Assembly: GCA_019636375.1 (NCBI GenBank)
Contig: JAHBXS010000002.1
Location: 337,621-401,620 of the forward strand
DNA from: Pirellulaceae bacterium
GTDB taxonomy: Bacteria; Planctomycetota; Planctomycetia; Pirellulales; Pirellulaceae
Length of the DNA: 64,000 nucleotides
Direction: 5' to 3'
The notes under the pieces are model-generated. The model ran no database searches and was not told where the DNA came from. It saw only the letters and a program-made list of their open reading frames with translations. The position numbers and the translations under genes were made by a program. Of this stretch, positions 54,914 through 61,681 are shown piece after piece (the stretch's first letter is position 1; every line of letters starts with the position of its first letter).

Positions 54914-55744
54914 ATGTCCCGTCGGTTCCCACTACCGAGAATTGTGTTAGCCCTTTTGGCAGGGTTATTGGCCCTGACTGCCGGGCTCAAGCTCCATTTG
55001 CTCCAGACCAGCCCGTTTGCCGACATCGTGACCGCCACCCCGCTTCCCATTCTCTGGTTAGCCCTGTTTGCCGAGGTTATCGTGATCGGCGTGATCATCA
55101 CTCGAGTGCCGAGTGAAATTAAATGGTCGGTGGTCACCGGGTTCTTTGCGGTACTGGCTGCCGTTTCGCTATACCATGTTCTTAGTGGCAAAACCACTTG
55201 CGGATGTGCGGGTGCGTTTGAAATCCATCCCGTGTGGTTCTTGGCGGTGAACGTCGTCGCCTTGGCCCTGTTGATGTCGATCCGACCGGAGACAAACCGT
55301 TCGATAAGGCAGTGGAGCGAGATTCGGATTCCGGCACAAGCAGCAGGAACACTGGCGGGAATCGTCCTGATTGCCGTTGGGTTCAGCTTATCGCAGTCCG
55401 CCTGGGCACGCGATTACGCGAGAGCCCATTGGCTGGGCCAGCCGATTGTGTCAGTCCCCGCCAATATCGGTAGGCTTCCGTCTGCTCCTCAAGACTGCGA
55501 GTTGAGGTTGCGTAACGTGTCGAATGAGGAGCGAAAGATCGTGGGTTATCAGCGTTCGTGCAAGTGCGTTGTGCCAGATGAAGTTGTTCATGCGGTGATT
55601 CCTCCGGGAGGAGAGTTGCCGATTCGTGTACAAGTCAAACCAACATCCCTTGGTCGTTTTCACCAGCGGTTGTTGTTTTTTCCCGATTCCCCGCAGCAAC
55701 ACGTCGTTGCTGCGGATATTTATGGTTTCTTTTTGGAGAATTGA
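54914..55744 (+). CDS. MauE/DoxX-like redox membrane protein with C-terminal DUF1573-like domain
   Basis: A 276-residue membrane protein. Four helices of MauE/DoxX type span residues about 5-120, with a Cys-x-Cys pair in SGKTTCGCAGAFEIHPVWF between helices 3 and 4. A fifth helix (about 140-160) leads to an outer immunoglobulin-like domain: CELRLRNVSNEERKIVGYQR, then SCKCVVPDEV and PIRVQVKPTSLGRFHQRLLF, as in DUF1573. MauE proteins help form disulfides in methylamine dehydrogenase. ATG at 54914 is used; a TTG lies 12 codons upstream. One base separates it from a Cys-rich small protein, its likely client. Confidence 0.75.
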   Translation: MSRRFPLPRIVLALLAGLLALTAGLKLHLLQTSPFADIVTATPLPILWLALFAEVIVIGVIITRVPSEIKWSVVTGFFAVLAAVSLYHVLSGKTTCGCAGAFEIHPVWFLAVNVVALALLMSIRPETNRSIRQWSEIRIPAQAAGTLAGIVLIAVGFSLSQSAWARDYARAHWLGQPIVSVPANIGRLPSAPQDCELRLRNVSNEERKIVGYQRSCKCVVPDEVVHAVIPPGGELPIRVQVKPTSLGRFHQRLLFFPDSPQQHVVAADIYGFFLEN

Positions 55745-55745
55745 A

Positions 55746-56048
55746 ATGAAAGAGTTTCTACTTAGTTTCTTTAAGTCCGGTATTGTATGTCCAATTCTCG
55801 CAACAGTATTGATCATATTGCAAAGTGAAATCCGCGGATTTGATGACCCCGGCGAAAACCTTGCTGTTTGTAATGAAATCGCCTGTACGGCACTTTCAGA
55901 TTGTGGTGTTGTAGTCAATATAACTGGTTCGTTTTGTGCGACGACAGTATTGCCATGCAATCCGGCAGGCAATAATGCGTGCATCAATTGTATTTGTAGA
56001 GATGTCGATTTAAGCCCTTCATTTCTCTGTAGATGCACGATTCCTTAG
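55746..56048 (+). CDS. Small Cys-rich secreted protein
   Basis: A 100-residue protein. The ATG lies one base after the stop of the MauE-like gene (TGA-A-ATG), so translation is coupled. A signal peptide or N-terminal helix (MKEFLLSFFKSG to VLIILQSEIRG) precedes a mature part with ten Cys, including CNEIACTALSDC, NACINCICRD and LCRC. An even number and CxC spacing fit disulfides or a metal site. I know no family. It resembles the protein at 58528 in design but not in alignable sequence. Confidence 0.7.
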   Translation: MKEFLLSFFKSGIVCPILATVLIILQSEIRGFDDPGENLAVCNEIACTALSDCGVVVNITGSFCATTVLPCNPAGNNACINCICRDVDLSPSFLCRCTIP

Positions 56049-56491
56049 GGGCACAATTCTGTTGAACGGGCAATGATCGAGTGTGACTTCAACTAAACTG
56101 GAAAGACAGGTATTCTGAAGGTCTGGAGAAATAGCCTGGATTTCTTGATGAGTCATCTTCATTTCTTTTGGTAGTATGAGCATAGCGATTTTTGCGGCAA
56201 GATGCACGGAATTGCAAACGCGGCCGTGTGCTGTATAGCCTAGTAGATTATTTGATCAAATATCGCAATTAAACTCAAAAAATGGTCTCTTTGATCTTGA
56301 ATCTGATTTCAGACGTAAAATCGAGCGTTTAAATCAAGGCTGCGCTGCTAAACTCACTGCGGAAAACGACTTAAATAGCGAGTTTTTTGTTGCATGTGGA
56401 TGCTGAAAAATATGATGTTTAAGTTGTGTTTAGCGTCAGTTAAAGACTTACTCAATACTTCGAATCGAATATTTAAATTTTTCAACACGAA
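56049..56491. other. 443-base A+T-rich gap in the Cys-rich cassette
   Basis: No gene with a normal start is seen. An open frame at 56239-56406 lacks ATG, GTG or TTG and ends in FFVACGC; it may be a remnant of another Cys-containing gene or chance. No repeat or terminator was recognised. Confidence 0.4.
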
Positions 56492-57499
56492 ATGAAACTT
56501 ATGGCGCGAAGAGTGAAATTTGTATTTGGGCTTTTTTCCTTTTGGCTATTGGGCATTACGGCATTTGGACGCCAGAATGAAATTGACCCAAACTTTTCGA
56601 CAATTCAAAACGGATGGCGAATTGTCGAATCATCGCTCGAAAGTCCGCACTCTTGGAAGATCACTTCCGAATTTACCGACTACGATCGCACTTCAAAATC
56701 GCAAATGATTATGCAATTTAAAGATCGAAAACTATTTTCTCATATTTTAATCCCAAATGACTCTCCTAAAAAATATTATGGCCAAACCTGGACGTTCAAT
56801 GATGAATATGCTTTTTATGCTGAACCTCGAGCTCCAGGGCAATGGGCATTGATGGAGCTTCGTTTTCCAATAAGTGACAAAATTGGAGCGAATCAATCGA
56901 TGCTTGCTGACAAATCACATTTTGAATCCTACTTCCGACGTTTACTTTTTCCATTAAGCCTTCGATCAACTCTCTCCCTCCAAGATTTAGGTTCTAATCC
57001 AGAACTCACTATCACCAAACTCGAAGATCTCGGTGAAACAACAATTTTGGGAATTCGATGGGATTCTCGATCGAGCAACGAGGTTGTAGAAATCGAAGCA
57101 ACTCTTTCGAACGACAATTTTTATCTGCCGATGAAAGTTGTCGGAAAAATAGTTGCTCCTTCCAATTCAAATATTAGCTACTTGATAACATTGAGTGATT
57201 TTGAGACTTTTGGAGCGATTAAATTTCCAACAAAGGCAGTTCACTTAATTGATAAAGGATACACTCGAGAGATTGACTCTTCTTGGGACCTTGTTAACTT
57301 TAGTTGGACAAAGCCTAATGCCTCGGAATTTACGTTGGAAAAATTTGGCTTGGTCACTCCAGATGCCATTAAAAATAATCGCCGCATGAGGCCCGGTCCC
57401 TATTTTGCCATCTTTGTTTGTTCAGTTGTCGTTTTATTCTTGTGGTTTAAGTTTGGTTCCGGACTAAAAGCCAGGAAGAATAATTCTTTCATTAGATAG
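56492..57499 (+). CDS. Secreted, C-terminally anchored protein of unknown function
   Basis: A 335-residue protein. A signal peptide (VKFVFGLFSFWLLGITAFG) is followed by a beta-rich domain of the lipoprotein-sorting (LolA-like) style (WKITSEFTDYDRTSKSQMIM) and, at the end, FTLEKFGLVTPDA, a membrane helix (YFAIFVCSVVVLFLWFKF) and a basic tail. The gene at 59057 has the same plan: signal, beta domain, phe-gly-val/leu segment, tail anchor. It lies 10 bases before the DUF1559 gene. Base composition is A+T-rich compared with the housekeeping genes. Confidence 0.7.
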   Translation: MKLMARRVKFVFGLFSFWLLGITAFGRQNEIDPNFSTIQNGWRIVESSLESPHSWKITSEFTDYDRTSKSQMIMQFKDRKLFSHILIPNDSPKKYYGQTWTFNDEYAFYAEPRAPGQWALMELRFPISDKIGANQSMLADKSHFESYFRRLLFPLSLRSTLSLQDLGSNPELTITKLEDLGETTILGIRWDSRSSNEVVEIEATLSNDNFYLPMKVVGKIVAPSNSNISYLITLSDFETFGAIKFPTKAVHLIDKGYTREIDSSWDLVNFSWTKPNASEFTLEKFGLVTPDAIKNNRRMRPGPYFAIFVCSVVVLFLWFKFGSGLKARKNNSFIR

Positions 57500-57509
57500 A
57501 AATTGAATT

Positions 57510-58427
57510 GTGATTTTTTTAAGTCAGCACATAAACAAAACTCCTTTAGGTTTTACCCTAATTGAACTCTTGGTCGTTGTCGCCATCATTGGAGTCCTCG
57601 TCGGCATTACGCTTCCTGCCGTGCAGATGGTGCGGGAGGCGGCGCGGAGGACCCAGTGCGCAAATAACCTCAAACAAGTCGCGACGGCGCTCCATAACTT
57701 CGAATCGGCACGAGGACACCTTCCTACTGGGATCACCGAGTTCGGGGCGGTACCATACGGCTCCACGACGTTCCTCGTTCCCCTCCTCCCCTACGTCGAA
57801 CAACAAAATCTCTGGGACCAAGCGATGATCGATTATGGCTTTGACCCCAGCCCCTTTCTCTCACACCTCGGTATGAGAACCGTTGTCCCCACTTACCAAT
57901 GCCCCAGCGATCCGGAATCAGGAAAAGTCCAATGGACACACCAAAACCGAATCGTGACGACAACCAGTTACCTCGGTGTCAACGGCACGAACTACACAAC
58001 CCGTGACGGTGTGTTTTTCCTGAACTCAAAAACCCGCATGAGGGACATTACCGACGGGGCCAGCAATACCCTGATGATCGGCGAACGGCCACCCAGTCCC
58101 GATCTGTGGTACGGCTGGTGGTATGCCGGTTTCGGTCGCGATGGGAGCGGGTCCCCCGATATGATCCTGGGGGTTCGTGAACTCAATCCGCCAGTTCCGG
58201 GAATAACCACCTATCTCGAATCGTGTCCGCCGGGTCCGTATGATTACGTGAAGGGACGTATGGGGGAAATGTGTTCGACGTTGCATTTCTGGAGTTATCA
58301 TCCAGGCGGAGCAAATTTTGCTCTCTGCGACGGCAGCATCCGCCTGATCCCCTACACCGCCAACGACATCCTCCCCGCCCTCGCAACTCGTGCGGGGAAT
58401 GAAGTAGTAAATCACCTATGGGATTAG
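57510..58427 (+). CDS. DUF1559 pseudopilin-like protein with H-X9-DG end
   Basis: A 305-residue protein typical of planctomycetes. The prepilin-like leader ends at Gly before FTLIELLVVVAIIGVLVGIT, so prepilin peptidase should cleave between Gly and Phe. EAARRTQCANNLKQVATALHN and the rest of the DUF1559 domain follow, ending in HPGGANFALCDGSIRL, where His, nine residues, and Asp-Gly form the known signature. Start is GTG. These proteins occur in large numbers in planctomycete genomes; their role in surface structures is not well known. Confidence 0.93.
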   Translation: MIFLSQHINKTPLGFTLIELLVVVAIIGVLVGITLPAVQMVREAARRTQCANNLKQVATALHNFESARGHLPTGITEFGAVPYGSTTFLVPLLPYVEQQNLWDQAMIDYGFDPSPFLSHLGMRTVVPTYQCPSDPESGKVQWTHQNRIVTTTSYLGVNGTNYTTRDGVFFLNSKTRMRDITDGASNTLMIGERPPSPDLWYGWWYAGFGRDGSGSPDMILGVRELNPPVPGITTYLESCPPGPYDYVKGRMGEMCSTLHFWSYHPGGANFALCDGSIRLIPYTANDILPALATRAGNEVVNHLWD

Positions 58428-58527
58428 TTTTGTTTACCTTGATTCGTCTTCTGGCTAACATGATTAGTTGAATCTTTTAATTAACTGTTGGCTGGTTCAG
58501 TGTTTCGTTTCTTTTTTTGGAGTTTAT

Positions 58528-58818
58528 ATGATGATTAAAGAAAAGTTCATGCTCGGATTTTTTCGGGGATTAATCGGAGGAAGTTTTTTAATGTTGGGAT
58601 GCTTGCTTCTTCAGGCTTCGCATCCCCCCGGAGGCCATTGGCTTGAGGTTTGCACACCTTTTGTTGATGAAGACGACAAATGTAATTGCAAGGACAGTTG
58701 CAAGTCATCGTTAGGTCATTCTCAAATGTGCAACAAGGACAATGTTAACCCGGGTGGGAATCCAACCACAGGAAATTGCGCCTGTGTGTGCGTTCCTTGG
58801 TGGGAAGTACCTAATTAG
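58528..58818 (+). CDS. Second small Cys-rich secreted protein
   Basis: A 96-residue protein; ATG-ATG start after GGAG (TTTTGGAGTTTAT). A hydrophobic N-terminal segment (LGFFRGLIGGSFLMLGCLLL) is a signal peptide or anchor. The mature part has eight Cys: VCTPFVDEDDKCNCKDSCKS, then MC, and NCACVCVPW near the end. Several Gly/Pro-rich and acidic stretches occur. No family is recognised. It follows the DUF1559 gene by 100 bases and could be its companion on the surface or a redox-active small protein. Confidence 0.65.
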   Translation: MMIKEKFMLGFFRGLIGGSFLMLGCLLLQASHPPGGHWLEVCTPFVDEDDKCNCKDSCKSSLGHSQMCNKDNVNPGGNPTTGNCACVCVPWWEVPN

Positions 58819-58975
58819 TCTTCCGGGACGGGAATTTTGCCATAATTTTCAGGCCCAGAACTCGACTCTCTGATCGGAAAATGATGAAGCGGACAATTCG
58901 TTTGCAATTGCTGTATGCCTTAGCGATATTTTTCGCGAAACCGCTTGCGGGAATGCTCCGATAAAAACTACGGGT

Positions 58976-59006
58976 TTGACAGACGATTGCCTCTGTAACA
59001 TAAAAT
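58976..59006 (+). promoter_or_regulatory. Candidate promoter of the gene at 59057
   Basis: A perfect TTGACA at 58976-58981 is followed by CATAAA (17-base spacing) or TAAAAT (19-base spacing, 59001-59006). The start codon is about 50 bases downstream, after AGGGTGA, a good ribosome binding site. Confidence 0.5.
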
Positions 59007-59056
59007 TCTCGATCAGGAGCCGATTTTTTTAACTTTCATGTATTCAGGGTGATTGG

Positions 59057-60025
59057 ATGTTTTGCTGGCATTTTTTAGTTGTTGTATTTTGTGTTTTGTC
59101 GACTTGGCCACCGAGCGACGATGAATTAGAAAAAAGAGTCTTGCAAGCGCATCGATCTTTAGCCGCAAAGGCGGCACGGTTTCCCCATTTGACAGTTACT
59201 CGTCGAATTACGGAAGATAGAATCGAGGCGGACCAAACACGCCAACCTACTTACAGCTCAACCATGCTCTACAAGCATGATTTTTCGAAAAGGCAATCGC
59301 AACGCATTTGGAAAAACGATGAAAGGGATCTCGTTTGTAGCGTCAATACGAAGTACTATTTCGAATTTGAAAAACCCAAGGGAATGGATATTTGGGCAAT
59401 CAAAAATATTGAAAATCAACTGAACCCTGAACTTCACAAGCCACATTCGTTTGCTTGGAATCAGATTCGAGAGTCTCACCATCCCCGCCATATCTGGATT
59501 CCGATCCAAATATACAACATCTTTGGTTTAGAGGAACTTTGCGACATGCCTGAAGCCAAGTCACACTTCAAACAAACCGACATGGGACCTCAGTGGACGA
59601 TTTCCTTTCGGAATGACTTTTTTAGTACGACCAAAGGCGCTGAATTTGTCACGGTAGTCTTCAATTTGGATCCAGACAATCACTTTCTTCCTTCGCGGTA
59701 CGTTGAAACCTATAGTTCTGAAACATCGGACAAGAATATTCAGACTGTCTGCGACTGGGAGTTGAAAGATGGATTGATCGTGCGCTCGCATTTTCAACGT
59801 GTCTTATCCTCTCAGCGGCGAGATTCTAAGGATAATTCTAAGATGATCACAAAGAATGATTTTTCGTTTGATCGTTCTCCTATTCCAGACAAGGAATTTC
59901 TCGCGAGCCATTTTGGAGTACCTGAACCTCCTGGAACGGAAGGTTTGCCGAGGTGGGTTTACTGGATCGCTTTCTTTGCTGCGATCGCTTGTTTTTATAT
60001 TGGATATCGAGTCATTAAAAGATAG
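59057..60025 (+). CDS. Secreted, C-terminally anchored protein, related in plan to the gene at 56492
   Basis: A 322-residue protein with a short signal peptide (WHFLVVVFCVLSTW), a helical start (DDELEKRVLQAHRSLAAKAA), a beta-rich LolA-like domain with basic patches, and the end FLASHFGVPEPPGTEGLPRW leading into a C-terminal membrane helix (IAFFAAIACFYIGY) and RVIKR. Its own promoter and ribosome binding site are visible. As a second copy of the plan at 56492 it suggests a paired or duplicated module around the pseudopilin and Cys-rich genes. Confidence 0.7.
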   Translation: MFCWHFLVVVFCVLSTWPPSDDELEKRVLQAHRSLAAKAARFPHLTVTRRITEDRIEADQTRQPTYSSTMLYKHDFSKRQSQRIWKNDERDLVCSVNTKYYFEFEKPKGMDIWAIKNIENQLNPELHKPHSFAWNQIRESHHPRHIWIPIQIYNIFGLEELCDMPEAKSHFKQTDMGPQWTISFRNDFFSTTKGAEFVTVVFNLDPDNHFLPSRYVETYSSETSDKNIQTVCDWELKDGLIVRSHFQRVLSSQRRDSKDNSKMITKNDFSFDRSPIPDKEFLASHFGVPEPPGTEGLPRWVYWIAFFAAIACFYIGYRVIKR

Positions 60026-60068
60026 AGTCAGCTTATTACAACTTCGAAAAATCTTAAGTTGCCCAAGA

Positions 60069-60560
60069 CTAATCGGCTAGATTTCTTTTGGCGAATGATT
60101 CTTGGTTGCGGCTGGATTCTAGATAAGTGCCCAACAAGATTTGAGCGGCTAATTTATCGAGGACCTGTTTTTTCTTCGCCCGAGTCAAGCCGGCCTCGCG
60201 AATGATCTCTTCGGCAAAGGCGGTGGTGAATCGCTCGTCAAAATGAATGACCGGGAGTTCCGTGAGCATCGCGAGCCACTTGGCAAACTCCTCCGCTGCC
60301 ACACTGACGTGGCTGTCGCGGCCATTCAGATGTACCGGCAATCCGACAATGATTCCAACAATTCGTTCGAGTTTGACAAGTTCCTTAAAATACTTGGCGT
60401 CCAAGTCAGGATTGCGGGGTTTGTAAATTTCCAGCGGGCTGGCGATGGTTTGTGATGGGTCAGAAATCGCCAAACCGATTCTGACCGTGCCATAATCAAT
60501 CCCCAATAATCGGCCTTGTCGTGGAAGTTCGCTCAACGTTCCCTCGCCGTTGGAGGCCAC
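60069..60560 (-). CDS. ruvX: Putative Holliday junction resolvase / pre-16S rRNA nuclease YqgF
   Basis: An RNase H-fold nuclease; YqgF of E. coli processes the 5' end of 16S rRNA. It has 163 residues with a GTG start: LLGIDYGTVRIGLAISDP (first Asp), IVGLPVHLNGRDS, FDERFTTAFAEEII (Glu) and LDKLAAQILLGTYLES (last Asp) are the family motifs. The start overlaps the end of the upstream lipase-like gene by 28 bases, so the two are probably coupled. Confidence 0.93.
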   Translation of the reverse strand: MASNGEGTLSELPRQGRLLGIDYGTVRIGLAISDPSQTIASPLEIYKPRNPDLDAKYFKELVKLERIVGIIVGLPVHLNGRDSHVSVAAEEFAKWLAMLTELPVIHFDERFTTAFAEEIIREAGLTRAKKKQVLDKLAAQILLGTYLESSRNQESFAKRNLAD

Positions 60561-61579
60561 GGTTGACGCCTTTCGGGTGCCAGCAAATACCCATGTTCCA
60601 AGAACGAAGTCACTTGCCGCAAAACTTCATCATCAGTCAACAAACCGGCATGATAAGTTTCCACCTCGCTCGTATCGCTGGCCCCAACGAGTCTCGTTTC
60701 ATCGATTTCGACCAGAAGGTCATTTGAATCACCGAGCAAGACATTGTTGGCCACGACGGATTCAGCCAGAACACCGGCAATAACCGCAAATTCGAAATCA
60801 GGGGTCGCCAACGATTGTGAAAACTCCTCCCAGCCCCTGCCCAATTGAAACCCACTCACGCCGGTAAATGCCGAGAATACGGAACTCTCGCTCATGATTT
60901 TCGCCATGCGGGAGCCTTGGTTCGGCGGGGCCAACATGACCATCCGTCCAAAGGGTGGCTTGGATTCTTCGCCGTGTTTTTTAAGGTCTGCTAAATAATG
61001 CCTGACGACGATGTTCCCCATACTATGGCAGACGAAATCGATGCGTGTGACATCACTTCCTAAACCACGAATGACTTCATGGAGGGCTTGAGCGTGTTCT
61101 TCAATCGAGCGATGACAACTGGCGTATTCCAGGTCGACGAAGGTGGCCTCTATTTGGCTCGCCAAATGTTTGCGGATCGACCGCATCGACTCGCTGGATC
61201 GAATCAATCCATGCATCAAGACAACCACTCGACCGGCAGGTGGTTTAAGTCCCTGTTCTTGAGCTGTCTCGTTGAGAAACTTTTCGCAGTGGGCGCGATT
61301 GCCCCAGGCACGCCGGACATCTTGAGGATCGAGCAAACGAAAATGTCCGGTCGCTGCATTGTGCTGAATCTTCCAACCGTCAAGAAAGCGGACATCGGTC
61401 CAATACTGCCGACCCCCGAGTGTTTTGATCGGTAGATTGAGATAACCGACCTCCTCTTCTGAATGGTTGGCGGACTGCATCGCAAACGCAGTCGGCTCCG
61501 CTCCTCTCAAACCGACCAATACGAGGCCAAGCGTTCCGATCCCTTTTACCGTTCTAAAAAAATCCCGAATGAGGTTCAT
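60533..61579 (-). CDS. Secreted lipase-like alpha/beta hydrolase
   Basis: About 348 residues from the ATG at 61579, just before a signal peptide (TVKGIGTLGLVLVGL); the frame is open to 61678. Fold motifs: VVVLMHGLIRSSESM (oxyanion loop), the nucleophile elbow FVCHSMGNIVVRHYL (Cys in place of the first Gly of GxSxG), APPNQGSRMA after the next strand, a probable acid in GDSNDLLV and a His in ETYHAGLL. The triad looks intact. It probably acts on lipids or esters outside the cytoplasm. Its stop overlaps ruvX by 28 bases. Confidence 0.8.
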   Translation of the reverse strand: MNLIRDFFRTVKGIGTLGLVLVGLRGAEPTAFAMQSANHSEEEVGYLNLPIKTLGGRQYWTDVRFLDGWKIQHNAATGHFRLLDPQDVRRAWGNRAHCEKFLNETAQEQGLKPPAGRVVVLMHGLIRSSESMRSIRKHLASQIEATFVDLEYASCHRSIEEHAQALHEVIRGLGSDVTRIDFVCHSMGNIVVRHYLADLKKHGEESKPPFGRMVMLAPPNQGSRMAKIMSESSVFSAFTGVSGFQLGRGWEEFSQSLATPDFEFAVIAGVLAESVVANNVLLGDSNDLLVEIDETRLVGASDTSEVETYHAGLLTDDEVLRQVTSFLEHGYLLAPERRQPWPPTARER

Positions 61580-61681
61580 AAAGCTCGCTTGAAACTGTTC
61601 CTTTTCCAGCACGGTTGTAACCTTGCCGCATTTAATTCTACTGCCCAGCGGGGATCGGTCAAATCGTATGGACGACAAAAC

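Noticed and set aside
54757..55197. A 146-codon minus-strand frame over the MauE-like gene
   Set aside because: It is antisense to a gene with clear membrane helices and CxC motifs.
56019..56207. A 62-codon minus-strand frame in the A+T-rich gap
   Set aside because: No ribosome binding site, overlaps the end of the Cys-rich gene, and no family resemblance; it could be chance.
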